Assembly: GCA_022747635.1 (NCBI GenBank)
Contig: JAKTNV010000027.1
Coordinates: 372,001-436,000 of the forward strand
Direction of reading: 5' to 3'
DNA length: 64,000 bases
Source of the DNA: Hetaerina americana
Lineage: Eukaryota; Arthropoda; Insecta; Odonata; Calopterygidae
A program made the translations under genes and the position numbers. Below, piece after piece: positions 20,529 to 33,320 of this stretch (position 1 is its first letter; each line of letters begins with the position of its first letter). The notes beneath the pieces are model-generated. The model was given only the letters and a program-made list of their open reading frames with translations, had not been told where the DNA came from and searched no databases.

Positions 20529-21648
20529 CTGTATGGTAGAAATATTTTAAATAAATAGAAGTGGATTTGTTTAGTTAAGTACATTATATGTCCCCCAAGA
20601 TGTTTATTGATAATAAGAATGCCCTGTTATAATACAAGGAATATGTATTGCAAGGAAAAGAAAAGACGCCATCGTACTTGAATATTCTTAATTTCATTTT
20701 TTTTGCTACTCATTCTGACAAAAACTTAAAACATATATTTATACAAGAGGAAGGGAAAAAAAAGATCCTTCCCTCTTTTCCTTGAGAAAGATCGCTTGAA
20801 CCACTAAAAATTTAAATAAAATACGGTTTGGTTTCTTATCTTTTTCTAATGTTTTACGTTCACCAGTACTAAGTATAGATACATTATTATTAATATCGAA
20901 GATAAAGCCAACTTTAAGAAAATTGATGACTTCATTCCATTGGAGCAAAGTGGAATCACATAAATTATTATGAAATAGTTATGGCTGTGTGAGGAAAATT
21001 ACTTTTTTATGTCAAAGTTGTCAGAAAGCTGGGTTGAAAGACTATCGATTCCTTCTCAGAAGCAAACAAGGTACAACCAGCAATCAATGTGATGTGGATC
21101 AGAAATTTTACCACATACACCATATTCTCTCAGTCGCACCCCAAAGGACTTTCTTATTTCCATTACTCTAAAAATATTATTATTATTAGATATTTTACCA
21201 AAATATGATGCCATTCAAGAGTTTGAACAATGGTTTACAACACGATCTACTTAATCCTAAATTGGAGGCATTTGAAAAGTTACAAAATCCAAAAAAAATT
21301 TTATAATTCTGAATGACAACTATTCAGAGAAATCTTATTAATAATGTGCAACAATTAAATTTCCCTCTCTATTATATTTGGCGATAGTTAAAATTTAATG
21401 GCATCCCATGGTAAAATGAATCTGCAAAGTAAATGTCCAAATGGAATCATCTAGCTGGACCATGAATGGTTATGTATACTTTCTAACCAACTTTAATGGG
21501 AAAATAAAATAAGATTGTAAAATGCTTATTAAAGATTACATATGGCTCTATATTAAACAGATGTTAGGAAAACATTAGAGCAGTTATGACAACAGAATTG
21601 ATAAGGGAAATGTTAATTCATTATTAATATTCAAAGAGTTATACTTAC

Positions 21649-21850
21649 ACTGTCACTCAAACTTTTCGATCTCAAGCATGATACTTTCTCTTCCCTTTTT
21701 AATATTCCTATTAGCAAAGTTGGGCTAGAACGTGATGACCGTATTCCAAATGGAGGATGTTCCATGGTTTTCTGTTTGCTTTCCATCTGATTCAGGATAA
21801 TTTTTAATAATTGTTAGAGATTCCACATGCAATTTGCAAAAGGTATTGTT
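21649..21850 (-). pseudogene. Exon-like island 1 relative, right arm
   Basis: Mirror of 7,128-7,327: the same donor gtaagt (21,643-21,648 on the complement), the same 'LLKIILNQMESKQKTMEHPP' and the same TAA after 'CMWNL'. The shared stop predates the palindrome or was homogenised by gene conversion. Confidence 0.4.
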
Positions 21851-22023
21851 TTACTCTGTTGCAAGTGCAAAACTTAACTACTAATTGGCACATTAAGTAA
21901 TTTGATATAACAAACTAATGAAATGGCTGAATGATTCACACTGACCCAAATAATCTACGGAAGATCGATCTACAGTCAAAACCTGTAAGAGGCTTGCAAC
22001 TTGCCCTAGCCTCCGTATCTCAC

Positions 22024-22084
22024 CTTTCCCAGGATCATGATTGGTGACACACTGAACGTGGCCTCCTCTTAAGAACAGCCGCAC
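22024..22084 (-). other. Exon-like island 3, right-arm copy
   Basis: Mirror of 6,892-6,952. Acceptor and donor are kept, with a single Trp to Arg-type change just downstream in the read-through frame. Confidence 0.35.
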
Positions 22085-23060
22085 CTAAGGGAGTGGGGAG
22101 TGATGTATAACACAGGGCTTCTCCCTTTAGTACTCAGCCTCCCCAGCCTTCAGCCTTGGTCTGTAAATGAGCCGGAATATAGATAAAAATTTAATAAATA
22201 AAATTGATGGAATAAGTACCTAATATTAAAGTTCATTTAATGGAGAGGATAACGGTAATATTTGATTCATGCTTTCATATTTTTCTGGTGGAAACTTCTT
22301 GAAATAAAATGACAAAAGGAATAAATTATATCGTCTGAACTTGATCAATTCAAAGATATTTATCAAATAATTCGTTGCACTCTCATTAATTTCATATGAA
22401 GTTGTTACTTGGGACAGGGAATGTAATTGCTGACAAGGAAGTTTAATAATCTTTCTCACGTTCCAAATTTTGAGGAGGAAGATAGAAAATTAGTAAAATA
22501 CTTTTGTGGGAGAAGAAATGGACAATGGAATAAAAATATACAACAAATAGGGTCCATTTTCTTAGTTTAAAATGTCACCAAAAATTTCCAAAATAAGAAA
22601 AAATAAATAGGTGCTTAGTTAAAGTCATTCCAGAATAACTATTTCCCATAAATAAAAATTAAGTAGATACAACATTAAACACAAGACCTGAAAATTTGAA
22701 ATAATATAATGATAGAAATTCAATACCCATTCTACCCTCTTTGGCAATTAATAAAAGTGGGAGTAGAGAATTAAAGATGGAAATCAATAGGATTGTGGTT
22801 CAGCAAACTGGAGGAGTAATGGGATCTGAAGATATGTTTAAAACATGCTAGAAACACCAAAAAATGCTTAAATAAGCAGTCAAATTGAACTTTCAAATAA
22901 GAGATTAGACCCATTTCAAATTATGACAGCCTCCTTGAGAAAGCTTTTGATATTAGCATGAATAATGCAGACATACATCGGAAGATGAAAAACGGGCTTG
23001 AAATCTATTGGGAGTCGGCCTTCACCAATGATATTAACGAAGAGATTGAAATTGCAAACC
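22085..23060 (-). repeat. Right palindrome arm, outer part
   Basis: Matches the reverse complement of 5,873-6,890. It includes one copy of the 104-bp repeat (about 22,180-22,285). Inverted similarity ends near 23,060 at the sequence corresponding to 5,873. Confidence 0.8.
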
Positions 23061-24059
23061 AAATAAGGAGTTAACTTAGAGCAGGGGTTAATCTTAGAGG
23101 CCTCTCAAGGAGGCGGTAATAATAAATTGAAAGGGCAATGAGGAAGACATTCCTTGGTAATGATGCAAACCATAAATTTTGATGCTGATTATAAAAGCAA
23201 AAGTTTTGAACCCTAGAATTTGATTAATTCCTTCCTTGTTATATTCCTTAAATGTCAGCTTATAGTTTAATGACAATTGTTGAGTTCTACACCGAAACAG
23301 TAGGGATCTCTCTATGGGATGGCATTTGGATTTGTTCAAAATAGGATCCTGAATTCTCAGAATCAACATGGGAGTGTTGTTTAACCATGGAACTTACTGA
23401 ATGGAATCCATAAATAAATCGGATGTTAGCATTCGGAGCTTGCAAAAATAAAAATTGGAGCGATGCATTTCTACCTCTCTAATATGACAGAGAGTTTTCA
23501 CTTATCTTAAAATTTACCAACTTGGATAGTACATAGGTTATTTTCTTTAGCTCATTTGTTTTATATCTATCTATTGCTTTGACGATTTCTCCCAATAACA
23601 TAAGATTTAATTATATGGTGCTTAACATGGGCTGTTGAAAGAAAGCCACTGCTATCATTTATCAATTATGCCAAATTAACCTTTGAATAATTAATAGCAA
23701 AGCTGATCGATATAACTATAGCAGTGAACCTTATTTAAAATGAGTACATTTTGACAAACTTACCCTACTTGTTCACTTTTATATTCGACTGAGACGAATA
23801 TGAACTTTGAAGATATGGAACCTTGAAATATGTAAGCTGTTGGTAAATACCAATTATATAAACACTTCAATAGCTCTTCCCAACGTTAGTATTAAGATAG
23901 ATGGCCTTTGAAGTATTAAAGTTGTAGGCAAACACCAAATACATAAACACCTCACTCACTCTTCCCGCCGTTAGTGTTCCACAAATTCTTATGAAAACCA
24001 TGGAAACCAACAATGAGAGAAAATTTATTCATTTCGCGTCATTCTCCAACCTTCTACAA
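23061..24059. other. Unpaired stretch, nothing recognised
   Basis: AT-rich sequence without a clear duplicate in the window. A 91-codon minus frame (23,094-23,369) is unrecognised. Two short similar stretches around 23,850 and 23,930 ('ttggtaaataccaa...cacttc' against 'taggcaaacaccaa...cacctc') suggest a small internal duplication. Confidence 0.35.
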
Positions 24060-24590
24060 TGGCCCTTTAGTCTTTCGCCCTAAGTTCTAAGTTGAGTTAA
24101 TTCATCAATTCGGCGTTAAAAACTTCTAACTCGGAAGAATTAAGTATATTTCACCTAGACAGACTGAAATTCCCGTCTTCAGCGAGTCATAATAAACAAG
24201 CACGCATGAAAACTGACGTTTTCACTTCATTGCATTTGAAAAATAGCAAAATTAGACTAGGTATCTATGATTTAGCTATACTACGTCCATATCATAACCA
24301 TTTTGTAAACGGTCTTTTAGAAAGTTATATGGAACGGACGCAGTAGAAAGTCATTGCCAAATGGTTGGTATTCATTGCAGGTATTTGGACCGGAAGTATT
24401 TCAGCTATATAGTTTCATTTTCTCTGCTTGAAAGAGAGACCACGACGAGAGGAAAACTTATAAATTATTCTCTTGATAAACTTCAAAATATATTTTTTAA
24501 TGCCGCCTTTCCTGTCAAGAAGTGGAGCTGCACACCCGAACGACTGAAGAGACTGGAAAGTCCAACCTTTCCACAGTTTTGAAGCGGGCT
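24060..24590 (+). repeat. Segment B, first copy
   Basis: 24,060-24,375 matches 37,196-37,508 and 24,370-24,590 matches 38,003-38,220, both direct. The second copy is split by a 486-bp SINE insertion, so this copy shows the empty site ('ttcattgc' at about 24,370). No gene is recognised. Confidence 0.8.
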
Positions 24591-25262
24591 CACCGACGAT
24601 TGCTTACATCGTTAGCAACATGGCAGTTATGTAACGGTTTGCGAAGGACCGAGAAGGGAACCCAGGCAACCATACATTGATTCATGGTACCTTTTAAACC
24701 ACCGAAAGGGTGCAGGGCAGGGGGGAGCATATGCTTGACTTCTTTGTCGCAAGCTAGTAACGAGTAGTTTACCAGGCAATGAAAACACAAGAATTTTGAT
24801 AAAAATGTATTTCATTTTAACAATAACATACTTTCAGCTCTATACGCATTTCCCAGCGGTTTTCAATATGTGTGATAACCTTTTTGTTATGTAACTGTCT
24901 TGCTCCTCAAAATAGCTATTAACTGCCGTCATTACTTCCTCAAGGTCGGAAAATCTTTGAACACCGAGCCATTTTTTTTAATTTTGCGGAGAGACAATAA
25001 TCCGAGGGGGCTAAACCTGGCGAATAGGGTGCATAAGGTAGCAATTGAAACTATATTTCATGAATTTTGGCCATTGCAATTACAGATTTGTGAACCGGAA
25101 TATTGTCTTGATGAAGGAACACTTTCTTTTTAGCCAGTGGCGGAGTGATCTGACGAAGACTGCAGTGCCCCGCCCGTCTGACGTATTCCCGAGAAAATGT
25201 TTTGCCTGACACGAAGAGCCTCCGTGTTTTCCAATCGCAATGGGGTAGTCCAAAGGGTACAA
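24591..25262 (-). mobile_element. Mariner-like transposase remnant
   Basis: On the minus strand, about 25,260-24,850 is homologous to the better copy at 38,960-38,465: it has the 'FVRSLRHWLKRK' stretch and then frames decayed by indels through the catalytic 'HQDN' region. The 3' part (24,590-24,840) encodes nothing recognisable but is repeated at 35,345-35,640 and 38,139-38,440, so it is probably 3' flank of the same element. Dead. Confidence 0.6.
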
Positions 25263-25483
25263 GATTCGTCTGCTGGCTAGATAAGCCCAGTTTTAAATTT
25301 GGGTGACAGTGTTATAGCTGAAATGGTGCTATTTTCTAGGCCCCAGATCTCTCTAGGAAACACCGTGTGAAGCTGGGATAGCACCCAATGCTCATACTTG
25401 TAGTTGTTATTAAAACGCACTGCAGGACAATATTATTAGCTTGACCTGAAACCAAATTGACCACTGTATTTTTTACCATTTAT

Positions 25484-25680
25484 TACCCGGGGTCGCGGTA
25501 GTCCAGTGGGCAGAGCGTTTGACTGCTGACCGGAGGGTCCCGGGCTCGATTCCAGGGCAAGGCACTCTGGGCACCTGCAGCTCCACCCAAGCTGAAGTGA
25601 TTTTTCGGGTACCAGGTCTTCCTGGGGAACCATAACCGGCACAGGGAAAGGAACTGGCCCCCCTACCCTGATGTGTGAAT
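25484..25680 (+). repeat. tRNA-derived SINE
   Basis: The head at about 25,489-25,565 has box A-like 'tagtccagtgggcagagcg' and box B-like 'gggctcgattccag' at tRNA spacing, followed by a GC-rich body that ends near 25,680. The paralogous region at 39,050 lacks it. Confidence 0.65.
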
Positions 25681-25689
25681 GTTTAATGT

Positions 25690-27215
25690 GCTAATACATT
25701 ACTTTTTTGTCATAGAACATTTGGCCAAATCTTATTGACCAATGTGAGTGTGGTGGGTGAACAATAATACAGCCAAGATAAAGAAAAATTGAGAATTTAA
25801 TCGGCAAGAACGGTATATATCCAACATTTCAGCCCCTCATAATTATTCTGCACAGCCAGTGTTACATATTTAATTTTGAGATCTAGTGACCTCATTTGAA
25901 ATGGACAGGAGGGAACATTCTTCAACAGATAAGGCCAATTCAGATGGACATTAATGCGATGGTCATTTGAATGAGGAATCTCAAGAGATTTTGCACCATG
26001 ATCCTGTATCATATTGAAAGGAAACAGAAAAATAAAAAATACATTCCATTGGCAAATACAAGCTTAACATTCCTCAGATACTCTGGTGAAAGAGATAATA
26101 GAGATGACGGAGAATGAATCACATTGCTTCAACTGTTTTTAAACTTCAGAGGAATCATAGTTCCAATTAATTTAAATTTAATAACGAAATAACTCTTTTC
26201 TTTCGGCCACATTCATGGTAGATAAGATTAGTAAGTAGAAGGTTAGGAAACGATTCATTTTTATTGTTAAATGTTATTATCTGTGTTAGAATACCCTGTC
26301 ACACACCGTAGCTGTGGCTTGCGGAATACCATGGAGAAAAATTAGAATAAACAAAAGAGAACTAAGGTTAATAGCCATAAGTAGGGTACGAGCTGCCCAT
26401 CCCCCCTTTTACTAGGTATGTATGGATTTCGGCCAAAATTGATACGGTTGTCTTTGAATCAATTTCGGTGGATTTTTGTTGTGGAGGAGAGATTTAATAC
26501 CGTCAGATAAGTAGATGGAAAGGCAGTTTTAGACGGAGGAATAGTTGCCGAAAATAGACCAACTAATAAAATGCTAACCAAAGCATTTTGGGTTACGAAT
26601 TACCTACTACGAATCGAATTCGATAAAAAATTCGAATAACGAGGATTTATATTAAAATACGGTTGGATACTTTTTGAATTGATAATTTTTACACATTTGC
26701 ATACGTTCCTGAAGAGCGATGTAACGCATGAATGGATTGGTTCGTAAGAAATTTAAAATGCGTCCGTTATCGCATAGGAAAGGTTTGTAAATGATCCAAT
26801 GTTGAGATGAAATGGAAATTGCCATAATAAGTTGGGGCATATAAGGCCGATTAAGGAAAATTTGTGAGGTTACACCACGTGGGACTAATGGTGGGGGATG
26901 TCAGCAGAAGAGAATAATAGGGAGAGGATGGAAGACTATAGACACTGAGATAATGGAAGTCAAATAGAATAAAAGCCAAAAGGGTTAAGCGGTTGGTAAA
27001 AAAAAATCCATTGAAACCTATCCAATAATTTGTACATGATTTTTAAATGTAATTTCCTGAAAAGCTTTTATTATTTTAATTAATCCTCAAAGTTACAATC
27101 AATCCTACTACATTGCACTGTAACAACAGTGATTGATACTTGCGGTCCTTTTCCACTGAGGTCAATCGTGCGAGGAAGGTACCCAACGGACGCAATGAGG
27201 TTAACATTTTCCCGT
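25690..27215 (-). repeat. Inverted copy of A inner end, first hairpin
   Basis: 26,045-27,215 is the reverse complement of 4,590-5,760, more diverged than the copy at 39,850-41,798. The 25,690-26,045 part is shared with 39,850-40,110 only. It includes a relic frame 'MRNLKRF' then 'MILYHIERKQK' (25,937-26,030) related to exon-like island 1 and interrupted by a TGA. Confidence 0.75.
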
Positions 27216-27289
27216 CCCAAAGGAAGAACTGCTACTCCACTTGCAGTGCTTTGGTTTATTTGTGAGTAGGTATCACCCTACATCGTTAC

Positions 27290-27780
27290 GGTAGTAAGAC
27301 TGGTTTCTCGGATAGGAAATGAATGTCTTCCTCCTTGGATATCGTACGTATTAAGGTGTCTGAATTAAATGAATTGCACAATATCAAATACAGAGGAGCT
27401 TTTTATTAGGGAATTATTAATGAAAAGAATGAATAAACTCAATGAATTTTCTTATGCCTAAGAAGTACATGTACGTAACTTTTTTATTAAAACGAAGATT
27501 TTCTCTGTAGCAGAAGTTCCAGCACACCGATTAGAATGCCACTTAAACAGCATCATCTTAGGAGTGGGTCCAAGGAGCTGCAGATGTTCAATGGGTAATG
27601 CCTTTTGGATGCCTAATGACGGTGGCATTTAAAATACTGGATTTTATTATTAAAGCATTACCAAAATGTGAAACGGACACAATATTGTACGCATATAAAA
27701 TTTCATTTTTTTTATCAGACCGATCTCCGATAAACAGATTACAGTGTAAGTTCCATTGTGCTATTACATTACATGTTACA
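27290..27780 (+). repeat. Segment C, first copy
   Basis: Direct match to 39,335-39,840 ('ttcctccttggatatcgtac' begins the clear block). In the second copy C precedes the inverted A arm instead of following it, so the order differs between the two hairpins. No gene is seen. Confidence 0.7.
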
Positions 27781-28090
27781 TCAGGGTACGAGCTCCCCAT
27801 CCCCTATTTTCTAGGGATGCATGGAGTGGGGCCAAAGTCGATACGGGAGTTTTTGAAATATTTCGGTGGATTTGTTGTGGAAAAGGGAAACTGAATACCC
27901 TGAGATGAGTGGATTTAAAGGATTTCTTAGACGGAGGAATAGTTGCAGGAAAAGACCCAACCAATGAAATTCTAACTAAAGCATGTTCGAAATTCGAATT
28001 AGGAGGATTTATTTTAAAAAACTGTTAGATACTTCTTGAATTGATCCTGTTTATTCATTTGCACAAGTTCTTGAAAAGCGATCTAACGCA
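27781..28090 (-). repeat. Second, degenerate piece of inverted A arm
   Basis: Repeats the content of 26,390-26,720 ('gtacgagctccccatcccc...') in more diverged form, so part of the arm was duplicated locally. Confidence 0.65.
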
Positions 28091-28390
28091 TGAATGTTGG
28101 AAAATCAATACGAAGTCAAATGCTATTATACGCCAAGATTCAAAATGTAAAGAATGATATCTAACATCTAAAGAATAAGATCACTTATAATTACGATAGA
28201 TCAAGGGTGAAAGCCAAGACGGAATTGAAGAGGGTGTTATGCGAATTCAGAAGGACAGAATTATCAGAAAATTTGAAATAGAAACCGAAAACGATGTGGC
28301 CATACGTCTGAGAGGTACAAGGAAATGAAAGTTATGATCAATACAAGACAGGACTGAATTTATAACACGCTTATTTCGAAGGATACATCT
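28091..28390. other. Nothing recognised
   Basis: Short stretch without a duplicate, ORF or motif that I can support. Confidence 0.3.
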
Positions 28391-29130
28391 GATTTTTTGG
28401 ATTTGATACTGTGCAATTCAAGAATTTCAGACCCCTCACTGTGCATGGTCTCCAAGGAGAAAGTTACTCATTTCCTATTCGAGAAAACAAAATATTCCAT
28501 GTGTTATACTTGAAATGAAATACATATGGTGACCAATTCAAGCATTACTCACTATATAACTTAAACGTTGAGTAAAAAAAAGAAATTACAATCATCAGCC
28601 TACAAGTTTGGTTTGATGAGTAGAGTTGGAGCCTACCTCATGCTTTCCTGCATTGTATCTGAAATTACAAGTATGAGCATCAGATTCCTTCCTTGCTCCA
28701 CCTGTGATCTTTTAGAAAGAGCTGGGGCCTTAAAAATGGTAACATTTGCAGCTGCCCAAAGTGACTATCACTTTCAATATTGGCTTATCTGGCCAGTAGT
28801 CAAATGTTCAACCCTGCGGACTTCCGCATTTCTGTTTATAGGTTGTGCACAAATTTTATTTGAAGACCGCAATTGTATCAAGTATAGATTGAATAATACT
28901 CACTCCTCCTGGAAATTTGTTGTTGTCCAGAACCAATTGGTGACGAAGCACTTCCCTGATTATGAAATCTTTAACATCACAGATAGTGTCATCAGTGTCA
29001 CTCATGAAAAGCTAATCATGAATCTCATTTGAATTAGAAGATACGTGAATTATTCCGATTCCTTGAAAAAAATATGCCTCAATTGCTCGGAAAAATCATG
29101 AGCTCATAGCGGATGAAGTCCTTAAAATGT
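28391..29130 (+). repeat. Segment E copy
   Basis: Direct relative of 17,130-18,120 and 35,800-36,500, and inverse of 9,140-9,703. A 154-codon plus frame (28,568-29,032) is broken in every other copy, so I treat it as antisense to the real signal, the minus-strand exon-like island. Confidence 0.7.
28904..29001 (-). other. Conserved 98-nt exon-like island, copy 4
   Basis: Reads 'DTDDTICDVKDFIIREVL' and then 'RHQLVLDNNKFPGG' with donor gtgagt. In this copy alone the frame is open upstream to an ATG ('MSDTDD'), which raises the possibility that the island is a first coding exon. Confidence 0.5.
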
Positions 29131-29194
29131 TATATATATATATATATATATATATATAATGTGTGTGTATATATATATATATACATATATATAT
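29131..29194. repeat. (TA)n/(TG)n microsatellite
   Basis: TA tract with a short TG interruption, at the same place in the repeat unit as the other TA tracts. Confidence 0.9.
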
Positions 29195-29203
29195 GGGTGT
29201 GGA

Positions 29204-29560
29204 GAAGAATGGAGAAGGTGAAATGGACAGAGAAGAAAACAAATGAGGAAGTACTTGGTATGGAGGGCGAAGAGAGGGGTTTATTGGGAGCAATCCTCTA
29301 TGGAGGCAGGAAAATTGGATGAAGGGGGTGTTGACCGGCAGTGGGATGTTGAAGACTGTGATAGAGGGTAGAATTTTGGGCAAACGAGGAAAGGGAAGAA
29401 ACAGGATAGGGATGTTAGACAGGATGAAGGGAGGAAGAAAGTACTCAGAGATGAAGAGGGACGTGCTATAGAGTAGGATGATGGATTTTGTGTTTAGTGA
29501 GGAGCAATAAAATATTTGTTTGGTAGTTGTGTCCATCCAAAAAATTACCTTAACCGGTAG
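29204..29560 (+). mobile_element. 3' end of a non-LTR retrotransposon
   Basis: Plus frames read 'KVKWTEKKTNEEVLGM' and 'EGEERGLLG', continuing in other frames toward 'KYSEMKR', a pattern typical of the C-terminal end of one group of non-LTR RT proteins. A 3' untranslated stretch and an A-rich end near 29,575 follow. It is 5'-truncated directly after the TA tract. The antisense 146-codon frame over it is a shadow. Confidence 0.6.
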
Positions 29561-29740
29561 ATAACCTTAAAAAAATAAAAATATACACACACACACATTC
29601 AAACGCGAAATCCCGCCAAGCGGCGAGCAAATATTCATTTATATAAAAACAGATGTTAGTAAAATGGACATGAACACATAATGGACGAACAAAGGAGAGA
29701 TAGGGAAGGTGGAATCAAGAATATCACGAATGCAAAAATA

Positions 29741-29822
29741 TTTCCAAGACCGGGATTCAAACTCAGGATCTTTCCATTTTCCGGGTGGAGGCTCTTAATC
29801 ATTTCAGCTTTCCAGGAAACGT
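29741..29822 (-). repeat. tRNA-derived SINE head, A' copy
   Basis: Counterpart of 45-125. Box B-like 'gagtttgaatcccggtc' on the minus strand is slightly closer to consensus here. Confidence 0.5.
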
Positions 29823-30119
29823 TTTATACGTTGAGATCTGCGATTCTTTATGCATTCATTTGCCCTTATTCTTTGGCCAAGAGATGGCGTAAGGGAGCTG
29901 TTTCACCCAGCAAAGGAGTAATAAACAAGAAACTCTTCCTATATGTGGGTTCCGATCCCTTGATACATATGTTTAAATAAGTACAATAATTGGTTTCATT
30001 ATAAATATTCAAGTTGATTTTTCATGATTTTATCAAGGCAGTAAAATTGAACGAATAATTTTGCAAAAACAAATAACTGATTCAGGATAATATGTTTAAA
30101 TCGCTTGAGATTCTACCAA

Positions 30120-30323
30120 TCAATTAATATTCACCAATGTTTGGTAAGAAAATGAAGCCTGCATTCCAAATTGGGGATGTTCTATGTCTTTCTGTTTCCT
30201 TTCAATCTGATTCAAGATAATTTTTAATAATTTCTTGAGATTCCACATGCATATGGCAATCGCATTCATGTCCATCTGCATACGGTCATCACTTGTCTTG
30301 ACTGCAGAAGTTGAATGAGCCAA
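30120..30323 (-). pseudogene. Exon-like island 1, A' copy
   Basis: 67 codons with 'CMWNLKKLLKIILNQIERKQ'. It differs from the A copy at several residues and is closer to the palindrome-arm relatives (CMWN), so the A' version may be nearer the ancestral sequence. Confidence 0.4.
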
Positions 30324-30599
30324 ATGGTTTGTCTCTAAATGAGGTCACTTGATCCCCACTTTGAATTTCTAACACTGGCTCTGCAGAATTATTATCAGGG
30401 GCTGCAATGTTAGATGCCTACTCTTTTTCCGCATGAATTTTTGGGCTGTACTATTGTTTATACACAACCTTCACAATTGTCATTTAGTTTGGGTCAACCG
30501 GTTTTTATGACCTGTGAGGAAAATGTAATTCATTATCTCATTAAAATTTGAAAATTCTTTTATCTGATTATATTAGCATTATATTCATTGATCATTCAG

Positions 30600-30747
30600 G
30601 CATTAATATTTTCCCTTTGGCTTCAGCAAATTATTCAACAAGGTACTTTAGGAAAGGGGTTCAAGCAACAAGGACAGTTAACTCTTAATGGACTTTTAGG
30701 GTGTCAAAAGGAAATCAGTACATATATTCAACCAAGTGTGGAGTTCT
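30600..30747 (+). other. Exon-like island 2, A' copy
   Basis: Counterpart of 900-1,047 with acceptor-like cattcag and donor-like gtaagc kept and one amino-acid change. Confidence 0.35.
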
Positions 30748-31939
30748 GTAAGCGATGTGTAATCTTTGCAATTGTAGTAGATTTTTACATATATTTCACA
30801 ATATTTATTTATTTTCATTTATTGTTATAGATTTAAAAAATTCGCAAATATTATTTGTTAAGAGCTTTATTAGGTAAAGAACATATCTTGGGAAGAAGAA
30901 ATGTTATTGTCAATGTTTGTGAAAGAGGTGATAGTAGGGTAATAAAAATTTAGTAACATAATTTTTCTTAGAACATATATTTCAATAAATAAAAGCTTTA
31001 TATTCGATGTTTTCTGGCTTACCTTTGTGGAAATTAATTATTACTGAAGTTAATATAACGTTTATCTTTCCATTCCAAATTTTACTTTAGTGAAACGCAC
31101 TTATCTTTATGAGAGAAGATTTTTCCTTGTCAACATTAGGGACATTTAAATTAACTTACTGTATTTTCCAACGAAAACGCGAACCAAGAGCTTTGTAGTT
31201 CTTATAAATTTGTGTAGATAGCTCCCGCCAAGGGCTTCATAGTTATATCTTGAACGCGTAAAGATGCCGCGCATCAGTATATAGACTTATATAAGTGCGT
31301 AAAAATTATATTTAGAGTGTGTGTAAAAATCTGTCAATATTCGATGTGCGCGTGTGTGTGCGTAAAAATACGTCCATGTTTGGATTTTCTAAATGTTCAT
31401 TGCAAAACGCGCGTCGTCATTTTTTTCGGCCATCTGCACATTTCTGCATAGCTATCGTCCTCGTTATCGATTGGAAAATACGGTACTTTTTTCGGTTTTA
31501 AATTCGACTGAAACTAATAGGAGCCTCAAAACAAGTATTCTTGATATATTACAGCCATAAGTAAACACCTTATGTATAAAAAATATTACTACTTTACTTA
31601 ATATTAATACTTTAAAATAATTACTTTTACTAAGTTCGATTTTTCTTCGATATTGAATTCGAGGATTCATGTCCACACCGTAGAAGCCAAACAATGTAAA
31701 GATATTCACGCCACGTAATCCTATTTCCATAAGTGCCTTGCCGCCGTGGGTATTTAGAGAATTATTCTACGTCAAAAGTTTATCGATTTCATATCTTCGG
31801 GAATAAAGTCCTCCGCACACAGAAAATGGTGATTTTTCATTTTTGGAGACTTAAGAATGGCCAGAAATGGACAAAGAAAGAAGGACCTCTGGCTCTTATA
31901 TGGACTGAGAATTACGATATATAAAAATATTTATGCTGC

Positions 31940-33320
31940 GTCGACATTTCGATGGTTTTCCTCCGCTGATGTCGCCGATTGACCAGGAATCTTTAGGTTA
32001 TGCTTCGGGTGATGCAGACTGCGACGGGTTATATCTCTGACATGGACTCCTTGCATGCCTACGGCCGGAACGCCGCACCCTGCTGCCTCAAGAACCGTCC
32101 ACCTCCGACGGAAACTCGGCGAGAGATGATGTGGAAAACTCCTCTCATTTCACTCTTCTCTCCCTCCCAATCTTCATCTCCCTATCTACATCTACATATT
32201 ACCCCGCAAGCCGCTGCGAGGGCGTATGGCGGGGGTTGTTAGGTCACCGCCAGTAAAATAAAATAAAACCACATGCAAAACCTAAACATGTTACCTCTAC
32301 AAAAATATTTTTGTCTCGATAAATTTTAATCACGCGAAAGAAAGCACTCACTCGTATGCACTCCTTCCCAGTATAAATCCATCTCCTGTTTCCAATTGCA
32401 ATTTGGTTACTGTTTAAGTGTCTTTTTATCTTTTAAATATGCAAAGAACCATGATTTAATCCACCCCATCACGACCACGCTGCCGAATATTATACCGGTC
32501 CTTCGGAGGGTTAGAAGTCGAACTTTTAGGCTACATCCTAGAAAATCGAGTTCCCTCCTTTCCTCTCCGAACAGACTGGAGTCCTGCCGATGAGAAGAAG
32601 ACCGTATATACACCCATAGATGGCTCGACTGATAATGTTTTCCGGAATCATGAACTATCAATACGACGGACTCGACCACGCATCACAATTAGAAAACGGG
32701 AAGCCTCTCTCCCTGTCTCTCGTCGAAAAACCTACTTCTACCAGCAACTCTTCTCTGACCTAGTTGACCCGGCTCCTCAAACCCCCCCTAACAATCACGC
32801 CAGCATACCCCTCATTCGCCCAGGAACCAATTATCAAGCCCCGAACTGCAGATATCCGTGAAAGACACGAAGGATTGGCCGCTTATAAATTGGTTACATC
32901 ACCGTTTCCCTAGAGTCTCCGTCGATCAGCCGCCTCTCGGCAGCGCAAAAAAAATACTCCAAACGCTTATTTGTATTCTCTCTGAAAAAGCTGGGAACGC
33001 TTCACCTCCCAGGTAGAAGTGGACAAAAATCCCTTCCCAGTGGTCCGCGGGCAAAGCCACCCCAGCCCAAAGCATCCGCGATTCTTTTGTTGCCTTTTGC
33101 CTACATATCAATGACGTCATCCAGATGCACACTTCCAAGCCGATGACGACCACAATGAGGAAAGACGGGAAGACCTCCACTAGCTGGATCCCAACTACCA
33201 AACTCTCTCCACTTCGAGCACACCGGCTCTGAATATTCTAAATAGATTACAGTTGTGTTGGTTGAAGTCCACGGCACATCCACTCCTATTTTTTCTTCTA
33301 TTTACGAATTGCTAAATTAG
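31940..33320 (+). other. GC-richer island, A' copy
   Basis: Counterpart of 2,230-3,620. Both copies have the stop in the 'SSIYELLN' frame; the 'LDEVHGTS' motif of the A copy reads 'LVEVHGTS' here. No intact gene. Confidence 0.4.

Larger units (their letters stand above)
19461..21410 (-). repeat. Right palindrome arm, second unit
   Basis: Direct relative of 17,740-19,420 and the closest inverted partner of 7,600-9,500. It contains copy 3 of the 98-nt island and copy 3 of the 151-codon ORF. The antisense stretch 20,989-21,171 mirrors 7,786-7,977 and keeps an open frame in both, probably by chance. Confidence 0.75.

Noticed and set aside
28568..29032. 154-codon plus-strand frame as a gene
   Set aside because: Broken in all other copies of the same repeat, while the minus-strand island keeps its peptide and donor.
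29096..29536. 146-codon minus-strand frame
   Set aside because: Antisense to the 3' end of a non-LTR retrotransposon and to a TA/TG tract.
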